Below, piece after piece: positions 26,205 through 33,400 of a DNA stretch of 64,000 nt. A program made the translations under genes and the position numbers. The stretch is from Actinomycetes bacterium (GTDB taxonomy: Bacteria; Actinomycetota; Acidimicrobiia; Acidimicrobiales; Acidimicrobilacustridaceae): positions 154,436-218,435 of the forward strand of contig JAKOVH010000023.1 in NCBI GenBank assembly GCA_029782145.1, read 5' to 3'. Within the stretch, counting starts at the first letter, position 1. Each line of letters opens with the position of its first letter. The notes beneath the pieces were generated by a model. The model was given only the letters and a program-made list of their open reading frames with translations, ran no database searches and was not told the DNA's origin.

Positions 26205-26436
26205 GGGTCTCGAGAACCCCGCTCTGTCGTGGGACCTGAGAGCTTCGCCCGGTGCCGGCCCGAGGGTCGGCGGTGGTGGTGGGCTTTCCCCGTCGGTGAG
26301 CCGGCCGCCGGGGCGGTCGACTGCTCTCCAGAGTGGCCTGCGCCTGCGGTACGGGTGCCTGAGAGTTTCCCGGGGGGTTGCTCCTTCGGCGCCTCCGTGG
26401 CCCGGCGAGGCCGGTGGAGGGCTCTCCCGCAGGCGG
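26205..26436 (-). ncRNA. Tandem glycine riboswitch in the gcvP leader
   Basis: Read on the minus strand, aptamer 1 shows GGGAGAGCC, CGCCGAAGGAGCAA and GAAACTCTCAGGCACC. Linker sequence CTCTGGAGAG leads into aptamer 2 with CACCGACGGGGAAAGCCC and GAAGCTCTCAGGTCCC. These are the conserved cores of the gcvT-type glycine riboswitch, two aptamers sharing one expression platform. Glycine binding usually activates glycine-cleavage genes. End positions are approximate. Confidence 0.93.
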
Positions 26437-26461
26437 TGCGACGGCCTCGGTTGTGCGGGCC

Positions 26462-26467
26462 AGGTTA
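26462..26467 (-). promoter_or_regulatory. -10 box for the glycine-riboswitch transcript
   Basis: Minus-strand TAACCT lies about 26 nt upstream of the first aptamer, just after the aldolase stop codon (26474-26472). Confidence 0.5.
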
Positions 26468-26471
26468 GTCG

Positions 26472-27284
26472 CTAGTCGAGCAGGTCGGGCTCGTCCCGCA
26501 GGATCACCCGGTGGAGCGGCTGGAACGAGAACCACCCGGCGAAGTGGTGGCCGATCTGGCGCTGGGTGAGCTCGGCGTGCTCGTGGTCGATGAGCACCGG
26601 CTCACCCGCGGCCATGGCCAGCAGCTGGGCCTGGCAGCTGCGCTCCATGGTGATGTACCACCACGCCGCCTCGTCGACGCTGTGGCCCACGGTGAGCAGG
26701 CCGTGGTTGCGCAGGATGGCGGCCTTGTGCTCGCCGAGGGCGTGGGCGATGCGCTTGCCCTCGAGGGGGTCGAGCACCACGCCGGTGAAGTCGTCGAACA
26801 GCACGTGGTCGCCGTAGAAGCTGCAGGCGTCCTGGGTGATGGGGTCGAGCAGCCGGCCGAGCGACGAGAAGGCCTTGCCGTGCACCGAGTGCGTGTGGGC
26901 GGCGGCGATGACGTCGGGGCGGGCGGCGTGGACCTGGGAGTGGATGGCGAAGGCGGCCTGGTTGATGGCGTAGTCGCCCTCGACGATGGTGCCGTCGTGG
27001 TCGACGCACACCAGGTCGGAGACCCGGATGAGGCGGAAGTCGACGCCGAAGGGGTTGAGCCAGAACCGGTCGGGGAACTCGGGGTCGCGCACGGTGATGT
27101 GGCCCGCCACCCCCTCGCCGAAGCCGAACCGCCCGAAGAGCCGGAACGCGGCGGCGAGGCGCTGCTTGCGGTGCAGGCGCTCCTCGGCCGGGTCGTCGAA
27201 CGTCGGGATCTCGTAGGGGAGGGGCTTCGGGGAGGGGCGCACGACCTCGTGCTCGCGCGCCGCGGCGCCGGTGGTCTCGGTCAT
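26472..27284 (-). CDS. Class II aldolase/adducin family protein
   Basis: This is a 270-residue protein of the FucA/RhaD/adducin fold. Zinc-ligand histidines are visible in [13 protein letters not shown] and in the later RNHGLLTVG, and the segment [20 protein letters not shown] is a family block. Members in this subgroup act on small hydroxy-acid or sugar-phosphate substrates, and many are of unknown specificity. The ATG at 27284 follows GGAGG by 7 nt. The gene lies upstream of gcvP on the same strand, but the riboswitch promoter separates them. Confidence 0.88.
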   Translation of the reverse strand: MTETTGAAAREHEVVRPSPKPLPYEIPTFDDPAEERLHRKQRLAAAFRLFGRFGFGEGVAGHITVRDPEFPDRFWLNPFGVDFRLIRVSDLVCVDHDGTIVEGDYAINQAAFAIHSQVHAARPDVIAAAHTHSVHGKAFSSLGRLLDPITQDACSFYGDHVLFDDFTGVVLDPLEGKRIAHALGEHKAAILRNHGLLTVGHSVDEAAWWYITMERSCQAQLLAMAAGEPVLIDHEHAELTQRQIGHHFAGWFSFQPLHRVILRDEPDLLD

Positions 27285-27336
27285 GGGTGCACCTCCGTGG
27301 ACGGCCGGGACGACCCCCGTCCTCGCCGCGATCGGC

Positions 27337-27342
27337 AGTGTA
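27337..27342 (-). promoter_or_regulatory. Possible -10 box of the aldolase gene
   Basis: Minus-strand TACACT is 52 nt upstream of the ATG at 27284. No clear -35 box accompanies it. Confidence 0.35.
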
Positions 27343-27383
27343 GGACGCGGCCGCCACCGCCCGAGAGGTGCCACGGCGCGTGC

Positions 27384-27412
27384 TTGACGCGTCCCTCCGG
27401 AGGTGGTTGGGT
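27384..27412 (+). promoter_or_regulatory. Likely promoter of the cobalamin-riboswitch transcript
   Basis: TTGACG (27384-27389), a 17-nt spacer and TTGGGT (27407-27412) stand just before the riboswitch. The -10 match is weak, but the spacing is right. Confidence 0.4.
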
Positions 27413-27522
27413 GTCGCTCCACAACGAGTGGGTGCCTGGTGAGGGGAAGTCCGGTGTGAGTCCGGCACTGTCCCGCAACCGTGTGCAGGGGCTGCGGTCG
27501 CTGCGAGTCGGACCACCGAGCC
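27400..27522 (+). ncRNA. Cobalamin (B12) riboswitch
   Basis: The conserved core is present in order: GGTGCCTGGTGAGGGGAAG, then TCCGGTGTGAGTCCGGCAC, CTGTCCCGCAACCGTG and AGTCGGACCACC. These are the family landmarks of the adenosylcobalamin aptamer with the B12 box. It lies about 130 nt upstream of the secreted alpha-toroid gene at 27654. By analogy, bound cobalamin should lower that gene's expression. The outer boundaries are approximate. Confidence 0.95.
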
Positions 27523-27653
27523 GGGCGCCGAGGCTCACCCTGCACCGTCGCGGACTGCGGTGCCGAGCCCGAGCGTCACGACCCGCACCTCGGTGGCGGA
27601 GACCGACGGCCGGGGGAGGACCTGGTCGGCGCCCCGGACGACTCGAGGACCAC

Positions 27654-28862
27654 GTGACCGCTCCGCTGCACCGCCCGCTCCTGCGCTCGCCGCGCGCCCT
27701 GGCCGCCGCCGCCCTGCTCGTGGCCGCCGTGGCCGCACCGCTCGTCGCCGCCGGCTCGGCCACCGCGGCGTCGAACCCCCAGGCCGAGGCGGCGGCCACC
27801 TGGCTGGCCGGGCGAGTCGGTGCCGACGGCTCGGTCGACAACCCCTACGCCCCGGGCACCCCCTCGCTCACGTGGACCACCAACGTGGCGCTCTCGCTGG
27901 CCGCCACCGGCAACCAGCCCGACGTCCTGCGCCGGGCGATCGACCACGTCGCGGCCGACGTCCCGGGCTACATCGCCGAGGGCACCTCGGACCCGGCGGG
28001 ACGGCTGTCGTGGCTGATCCTGCTGGTGAAGGCCACCGGCGGCGACCCCCGGGCGTTCGGCTCGTCGTCGACGGACCTGGTGGCCGCGCTCCAGGCCCGC
28101 TACGGCGTGGCCCAGGCGGGCCTCTACGGGGTGATCGACGAGTACACCCCCGTCACCAACCAGGCGCTCGCCATCCTGGCGCTGACCGCGGCCGGCGAGA
28201 CGCCGCCCGCGGCGGCCGTCGAGTGGCTGCGAGCCCAGCAGTGCACCGCACCGGCCTCGGCCGCGGGCGCCTGGGAGGGCTACCGCGCCCCGTCCGGCGG
28301 CGGCCTGGCGGCGTGCGCCGACTCGGTGTCGAGCGACTTCACCAGCGCCGACTCCAACAGCACCGCCTTCGCCGTGCAGGCGCTGGCGGCGCTGGGCGAC
28401 ACCACCGCGGTGCCGAGCGCGCTCACCTGGCTCTCGGGCATGCAGGTGGCCACCGGTCCGGCGGCGGGCGGCTTCGGGCAGCGCCCGGGGGACGTCGCCG
28501 ACCCCAACTCCACGGCCGTGGTCGTCCAGGCACTCGTCGCCGCCGGCGAGGATCCCGCCTCGGGGACCTGGCAGGTCGGCGGCGGGACGCCGATGTCCTC
28601 GCTGCGGTCCTGGATCGTCACGAGCGGCGCCGACGCCGGCGCCCTGGCCTCGCCCTACAGCGGCGGTGCGGCCGACCTGTTCGCCACCCACCAGGCGGTG
28701 TGGGGTCTGGCGGGGGCGACGTTCCCGCTGCCGGTGGTGCCGCTGCCGACGCCGCCCAGCACGTCGGTGCCGCCCACCGAGGGCCCGTCCGCCGTCGACG
28801 CCGGGAACGCGACCGCCGAGGCGGTGGCCCCGGTGGTCGTCACGCCGGCGTTCACCGGCTGA
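27654..28862 (+). CDS. Secreted alpha-alpha toroid (prenyltransferase/transcobalamin-like) protein under B12 control
   Basis: This is a 402-residue protein. Residues 1-39 are a signal peptide (Arg-containing start, Ala/Leu core, SATAAS cleavage region). The mature part is built of repeated helix pairs with TNVALSLAATG, TNQALAILALTAAG, NSTAFAVQALAALG and NSTAVVVQALVAAGE. This periodicity is that of squalene-cyclase/prenyltransferase-type toroids, the fold also used by vertebrate intrinsic factor and transcobalamin. No cyclase DxDD motif is seen. The last 50 residues are Pro/Thr/Val-rich without a membrane anchor or LPxTG. Control by the upstream B12 riboswitch suggests a role in cobalamin capture, which is inference. 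The GTG start at 27654 is supported by GAGGACCAC upstream. Confidence 0.75.
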   Translation: MTAPLHRPLLRSPRALAAAALLVAAVAAPLVAAGSATAASNPQAEAAATWLAGRVGADGSVDNPYAPGTPSLTWTTNVALSLAATGNQPDVLRRAIDHVAADVPGYIAEGTSDPAGRLSWLILLVKATGGDPRAFGSSSTDLVAALQARYGVAQAGLYGVIDEYTPVTNQALAILALTAAGETPPAAAVEWLRAQQCTAPASAAGAWEGYRAPSGGGLAACADSVSSDFTSADSNSTAFAVQALAALGDTTAVPSALTWLSGMQVATGPAAGGFGQRPGDVADPNSTAVVVQALVAAGEDPASGTWQVGGGTPMSSLRSWIVTSGADAGALASPYSGGAADLFATHQAVWGLAGATFPLPVVPLPTPPSTSVPPTEGPSAVDAGNATAEAVAPVVVTPAFTG

Positions 28863-28928
28863 TCACCGGGTGCCGCCCCGGCGGCCGCGAGGCCGGCCCG
28901 CTCGGCAGCCTCCCTCGTGGCGACAACG

Positions 28929-28966
28929 CTCACTGTGGCTGTGGGTCACCGTGAGTGTGGACAGTG
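28929..28966 (+). other. Two mutually exclusive stem-loops upstream of the membrane-protein gene
   Basis: CTCAC (28929-28933) can pair with GTGAG (28951-28955), extended by three further pairs past one mismatch. Alternatively CACTGT (28931-28936) can pair with ACAGTG (28961-28966). The two pairings exclude each other, as in attenuators. There is no match to a known riboswitch that I recognise. Confidence 0.3.
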
Positions 28967-29026
28967 GACCGTGCGCCATGGGAGAGTTGAACGCCTCTGG
29001 AGCGGCGGAAGAATGCGTGGTGGCCA

Positions 29027-29737
29027 GTGAGCGTCCGAGCGGTGAAGGTCGGGGTCTACGCGGCGGTGGCAGCCACCGCCGTGGTCGCGGTGTACCTCTA
29101 CAACGCGCACTTCGACACGTTCTTCGACCTCACCCTGGAGGACCACCTCGTCGAGTGGACGCAGTTCTGGCTCGTCCTCGCGGCCTCGGTGCTGATGTTC
29201 GTGGCGTGGGCCCGCACCCGCTTCCGCCGCTGGTTCACCCTGGGCTACGCCCTCGTCTTCTTCGTCGTGGCCGGTGAGGAGATCGACTGGGGCGACCGCA
29301 TCTGGGGCAACGGAACCATCGGGGACCCGAACAGCAAGGGCCTCAACGAGCAGGGCGAGCTGAACCTGCACAACATCCGAGGTGTCCACGAGCACCAGCG
29401 GCTGGTCGGGCTGATGATCTTCCTCGGCATCGCCTTCGTGATCCCCCTCACCTACCGCTTCTGGCCGCTGCTGCGGGAGTGGGTCTACGACCGCTTCGAC
29501 GTGCCGATCTCGCCGATCTGGGCCATGCCGATCGCGCTGGTCGCGCTGGCCTTCCAGTTCGTCCCCCGGGCGTTCCTCGGCGGCAACATCCTCGGGTTCG
29601 ACGAGATGGGGGAGCTGTACACCTACCTCGTGTTCCTCATCGTCGCCCTCGACACGGTCGGGTCGACGTTCGCCCCGGCGCGGCGGCCGGCCGGCCCCTC
29701 GGCCGACGAGGTCCTCCGCGACGTGTTCGTCAGATGA
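29027..29737 (+). CDS. Multipass membrane protein of unknown function (AGEE-x-x-WG motif)
   Basis: This is a 236-residue protein with about six hydrophobic helices. Two conserved-looking polar motifs face each other in sequence: AGEEIDWG at 82-89 and NEQGELNLHN at 107-116. I recall similar motifs (AGEExSWGQ, with N-x-Q-x-E-x-N-L-H-N) in scattered uncharacterised bacterial membrane proteins, which hints at an active or metal site. The N-terminus is a signal-anchor-like helix. The GTG start has GGCGGAAG about 20 nt upstream, so initiation is not strongly supported. Its stop overlaps the next gene's ATG. Confidence 0.75.
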   Translation: MSVRAVKVGVYAAVAATAVVAVYLYNAHFDTFFDLTLEDHLVEWTQFWLVLAASVLMFVAWARTRFRRWFTLGYALVFFVVAGEEIDWGDRIWGNGTIGDPNSKGLNEQGELNLHNIRGVHEHQRLVGLMIFLGIAFVIPLTYRFWPLLREWVYDRFDVPISPIWAMPIALVALAFQFVPRAFLGGNILGFDEMGELYTYLVFLIVALDTVGSTFAPARRPAGPSADEVLRDVFVR

Positions 29738-30120
29738 GCGAGCCGGCCGGCCCGCGTCCGAAGCGGGACGCTCTCGAGGCCCGGCGCCGCTGCGGGTGGT
29801 GCGGGCGGGAGTTCGCCGTCAGCCCCGGCCCGGGGCGGCCCCGCCGGTTCTGCCGCGACGGCTGCCGCCAGCAGGCCTACCTCGCCCGCAAGCTGGCCGC
29901 GGCCCACGGGCTCGGCGACGGCGACGTGATCGTGTCGCGGGACGCGCTCGAGGACCTCCAGAGCCGGCTCTACTGCCTGCAGGCCGCGCTGGAGGACGTC
30001 GAGCGCGACCTCGCCGCGTCGTGCGAGCCCGACGACGTGGCCGAGGCCCTGAGCTGGCTCAGGGAGAACGCCGAGCCCCTGGCCCGGGCCTGGATCGAGC
30101 CCCGCACCGCCGACGCCTGA
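29734..30120 (+). CDS. Zinc-ribbon protein, unknown function
   Basis: This is a 128-residue protein. Cys20, 23, 40 and 44 form a CGWCGREF / RRFCRDGCRQQAYLARK zinc ribbon of a type frequent in actinobacteria. The remainder is an acidic, helix-rich region that may form a coiled coil (DALEDLQSRLYCLQAALEDVERDL). The ATG overlaps the preceding TGA (ATGA), so it is coupled to the membrane-protein gene. A nucleic-acid-binding or adaptor role is possible but unproven. Confidence 0.8.
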   Translation: MSEPAGPRPKRDALEARRRCGWCGREFAVSPGPGRPRRFCRDGCRQQAYLARKLAAAHGLGDGDVIVSRDALEDLQSRLYCLQAALEDVERDLAASCEPDDVAEALSWLRENAEPLARAWIEPRTADA

Positions 30121-30139
30121 ACGCCGAGGCGTCCGCCGG

Positions 30140-31285
30140 TCAGCCGAAGGGCTGGAGGCTGTCGGCCACCACCCACATGCTGAAGTACTGGGAGTTGGCG
30201 CCGTAGGCCATGCCCAGCGCGGTGCGGCACCCGTCGACCTGGTGCTCCCCGGCCGCGCCGCGCACCTGCAGGGCCGCCTCGGCGAAGCGCAGCAGCCCGG
30301 AGGCGCCGATGGGGTTCGACGACAGCACGCCGCCCGAGCAGTTGATCGGCATCGAGCCGCCGATCTCGGTGTCGCCGGCGTCGGTGAGCTTCCACCCGTC
30401 GCCCTCCTCGGCGAGGAAGTGCGCCTCGAGCCACATGGGCTCGTGCCAGGAGAACGGCACGTACAGCTCGGCCATGTCGATCTGCTCGCGGGGCCGGGTG
30501 ATGCCGGCCTGCTGGTAGACGTCGGTGGCGCAGGTGAGGCACGCCAGGGGCCGCACCGGGTCACGGCCCGGGAAGGCCGGCGGCTCCGACCGCGACGACG
30601 CCCCCAGGATCCACGCCGGGGTGCGGCCCCTCGCGCCCTCCTCGTCGGTGATCACCACCGCGCAGGCGCCGTCGGAGGAGGGGCAGGACTCGAGGAAGCG
30701 GATCGGCTCCCACATCATCGGGCTGCTCTTCACCTTCTCGATCGAGATGTCCTCGATCTTCAGGTGGGCGTAGGGGTTCTTGAGCGCGTTCTGCCGGTCC
30801 TTCACCGCCACCTTCCACCCGATGTGCTCGGGGGCGCCGGAGCGGTGGATGTAGGAGCGGATGAACGGCGCGAACGAGCCGCCGGCGCCGAGCGAGGCGC
30901 CCTTGCCGGACCCGAGGGCGAACTGGGCGTTGCCCTCGGACTGCTTCTCGAAGGCCACGGCCAGCACCGTCTTGTGCTTGCCGCCCTGCACGTGGGAGGC
31001 GGCGACGATGCCGGTGGTGCCGCCCACCGAGCCGGCGGTGTGCACCCGGAACATGGGCTTGCCGACCGCGCCGAGGGCGTCGGAGAGGTACAGCTCGGGC
31101 TTCATGACGCCCTCGAACAGGTCGGGCGCCTTGCCGAGCACGACGGCGTCGATGTCGGCCATCGTCATCTGGGCGTCGTCGAGGGCTCGGAAGACCGCTT
31201 CGCGCACGAGCCCGCCGAACGAGACGTCGCGCCGGCGGGTCTTGTGGTGCGTCTGGCCGACGCCGACGACGGCTGCGGGGATCAT
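30140..31285 (-). CDS. Thiolase-like / lipid-transfer protein (SCP2-thiolase family), atypical active site
   Basis: This is a 381-residue thiolase-fold protein, last of a three-gene minus-strand operon. At the usual nucleophile position (about 82-92) the sequence is HTAGSVGGTTG with no cysteine. The C-terminal motif that normally reads G-H-P-x-G-A-S-G is SNPIGASG, with Asn replacing His. These changes resemble lipid-transfer or retro-aldolase members (Ltp2-like) more than true thiolases. Its ATG overlaps the stop of the upstream thiolase-like gene (ATGA). The partner OB-fold gene supports a complex acting on CoA thioesters, perhaps of steroid or side-chain type. Confidence 0.82.
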   Translation of the reverse strand: MIPAAVVGVGQTHHKTRRRDVSFGGLVREAVFRALDDAQMTMADIDAVVLGKAPDLFEGVMKPELYLSDALGAVGKPMFRVHTAGSVGGTTGIVAASHVQGGKHKTVLAVAFEKQSEGNAQFALGSGKGASLGAGGSFAPFIRSYIHRSGAPEHIGWKVAVKDRQNALKNPYAHLKIEDISIEKVKSSPMMWEPIRFLESCPSSDGACAVVITDEEGARGRTPAWILGASSRSEPPAFPGRDPVRPLACLTCATDVYQQAGITRPREQIDMAELYVPFSWHEPMWLEAHFLAEEGDGWKLTDAGDTEIGGSMPINCSGGVLSSNPIGASGLLRFAEAALQVRGAAGEHQVDGCRTALGMAYGANSQYFSMWVVADSLQPFG

Positions 31286-32307
31286 GACCGGCCCTCCAGG
31301 ATGCAGATGAGGTTCTGTTGCAGGCACGGCCCGCTGGTGGAGTGGGCCAGCGCCCGGGTGCCGCCGGCGAAGACGTGGTCGGCGGCGTGACCGATGCGGC
31401 ACAGGCCGCTGGCCATGATCGGGTTGGCCTTCAGCGCGCCGCCCGAGGGGTTCACGGCCACGTCGTCACCGAGGCCGAGCACCGAGCGCAGCAGCAGCTC
31501 CTCGTGGGTGAACGCCGCCTGCAGCTCGGCCACCTCGACGGGCGCGTCGCCCAGTCCGGCCGCCTCGGCGGCGATGCGAGTGGAGGGCGAGTCGTCGAGG
31601 CGCCGGAAGGCGGGGTTGTGGCACTCGGTGCGGTGGTCGAAGCCGGTGATGTAGGCCGGCCGCTCGACGAGCTGGCGGGCCCGGTCGCCGGTGGCGAGCA
31701 CCATGGCGGCGGCGCCGTCGGTGATGGGCGGCAGGTCGTGGCGCCGCAGCGGCTCGCGGACGTACTCGCCACGCAGCAGCTCGTCGACGTCGCCCTCGCC
31801 GCGGGAGCGGACGGCCACCTCGGCCATCGTGCGCTCGTCGGCGATCCCGGCGGCGATGACGGCCCGGGCCTGCAGGGCGGCGAAGGTCACCGGGTCGGCG
31901 CCGATGGGGGCGAGGTAGTAGGGGTCCATCTCCATCGGGTAGATGAGCGCCGGGTTGCCGGTGGACGATCGGCCCGAGCCGGTGACCACGGCAATCTCGA
32001 TGTCGCCCTCCTGCAGGCGCAGCCACGCCTCGTACAGCGCCCACGCGCCGTCCATCTCCACGTGGCTGTCGCGCTTGGGCGGCCAGGCGCCGATGGCGTC
32101 GAGGTTGCCGACGAAGGAGAACGCCTGGCCCGTGATGTAGTCGCACGACCCGAGGCAGGTGAAGTCGACGTCGGACCGGGTGAGGCCGAGCGGCTCGAGG
32201 GCGGAGGTGATGGCCCGCAGCAGCAGCTGGGTCTCGCTCAGGTCGGTGCGGCGCACCAGCGGGGTGGTGGCCCAGCCCACCACGGCGATGTCGGTCGAGG
32301 GGGCCAT
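31282..32307 (-). CDS. Thiolase-like protein (SCP2-thiolase family), atypical active site
   Basis: This is a 341-residue thiolase-fold protein. The position of the catalytic Cys reads EMDGAWAL (84-91), without cysteine. The C-terminal motif is KANPIMASG, where His is replaced by Asn. Thus both thiolase partners of this operon lack the canonical nucleophile and the second histidine. It is coupled at both ends: its ATG overlaps the TGA of the OB-fold gene and its TGA overlaps the next ATG. The heteromeric arrangement resembles lipid-transfer protein pairs in sterol degradation; the substrate is not identifiable. Confidence 0.82.
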   Translation of the reverse strand: MAPSTDIAVVGWATTPLVRRTDLSETQLLLRAITSALEPLGLTRSDVDFTCLGSCDYITGQAFSFVGNLDAIGAWPPKRDSHVEMDGAWALYEAWLRLQEGDIEIAVVTGSGRSSTGNPALIYPMEMDPYYLAPIGADPVTFAALQARAVIAAGIADERTMAEVAVRSRGEGDVDELLRGEYVREPLRRHDLPPITDGAAAMVLATGDRARQLVERPAYITGFDHRTECHNPAFRRLDDSPSTRIAAEAAGLGDAPVEVAELQAAFTHEELLLRSVLGLGDDVAVNPSGGALKANPIMASGLCRIGHAADHVFAGGTRALAHSTSGPCLQQNLICILEGRS

Positions 32308-33293
32308 CAGAAGATCCTGTTCACGAGGTCGGGGTCGTCGACGGGCGGTTCGCCGTTGGGCATCCAGCCGATGAGGCTGCCGAACGCGCCGCCCATGCCG
32401 CCGCCCTCGTCGCTCTCCTCGCCGGGCGAGGCCCACACCGCGGAGACCCGCACGCCGACGGCGACGTCCTCCACCGGGAGCTCGATCACCGGCTGGTAGC
32501 CGAGCACGGCGTCGGAGCCGTCGAGCAGCACGAACACGCGGGCGAAGGGCTCGGTCTCGGTCTGGCCCGGGTACTGCACCGGGGTGATGACCACGTGGTT
32601 GGTGATGGTGCCGGTGTGGGGCAGCTCGACGAGGTGCTCCTCGCCGAACTCCACCGAGTCGATCGGGCACACGCCCCGGCCACCCACGTAGGTCTTGCCG
32701 CAGCCGGGGCAGCGGAAGCCGACGAGTCGGTGCTGGCGCGACGCGTCGACCACGAGGTCGCTGCTCGGGGGCACCGGGTTCCGGTAGGTGATGCGGGCCA
32801 GGTAGTCCATCATCTGCACCGGCTCGGCGGCCGGGCCGAGGTCGTCGCCGTCGACCTGCGGCTCCTCACCGGGGACGAAGCAGGCGATGTCGGTCAGGTG
32901 GCCGATGCGCTGGCCCTTCCAGCGAGGGGCCACCCGCATGCCGTCGGACATGGCGTCGGGGGAGCTGGCGTCGACGGCGTGCAGCAGGGGAGTGGACGCC
33001 CCGTCGAGGCGCACGAAGGCGAAGGCGAAGGGCCGGTCGAGGGGGTGCTGCTCGGTGGGTTCGGGCACCCAGGTCCACGAATCGACCGTGCCGGCCGGGC
33101 CGACCTCCACCAGGTCGCGAGGGAGCTCCGCGCCGGTGGACGGATCCCACTCCATGGGCGGGCAGATCACCTGCTCACCGTTGCGGATGCCCAGGATGCG
33201 CTTCTCGGTGAGCGCCGTCATGAAGGCCCCGACGACCGGCCCCAGCGACCGGGTGTACGGGAACGTGATGGTGCTCTCGGTGAACCTGACCAC
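32307..33293 (-). CDS. OB-fold (DUF35) acyl-CoA-associated zinc-ribbon protein
   Basis: This is a 328-residue protein, larger than usual DUF35 proteins (about 130-150 residues), because an extra OB-like N-terminal half precedes the classical module. The zinc ribbon is C195, C198, C209 and an Asp at 212, where the fourth Cys is expected. The OB fold follows (FGEEHLVELPHTGTITNHVVI). DUF35 proteins partner thiolase-like enzymes in hydratase or aldolase complexes. GTG at 33293 is chosen since AGGGGG is 7 nt upstream. It is the first gene of the operon with two thiolase-like genes. Confidence 0.85.
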   Translation of the reverse strand: MVRFTESTITFPYTRSLGPVVGAFMTALTEKRILGIRNGEQVICPPMEWDPSTGAELPRDLVEVGPAGTVDSWTWVPEPTEQHPLDRPFAFAFVRLDGASTPLLHAVDASSPDAMSDGMRVAPRWKGQRIGHLTDIACFVPGEEPQVDGDDLGPAAEPVQMMDYLARITYRNPVPPSSDLVVDASRQHRLVGFRCPGCGKTYVGGRGVCPIDSVEFGEEHLVELPHTGTITNHVVITPVQYPGQTETEPFARVFVLLDGSDAVLGYQPVIELPVEDVAVGVRVSAVWASPGEESDEGGGMGGAFGSLIGWMPNGEPPVDDPDLVNRIF

Positions 33294-33400
33294 GTGCTTC
33301 CCCCTCTCGTGCCCGCCGCGAGCCCCCGCCCGGGCGAACGGCACGGCACCGTATCGCAGCGGGTGTCGGTCGGTGTCCCGAGCGCGAGAGGCGCCCTGGG

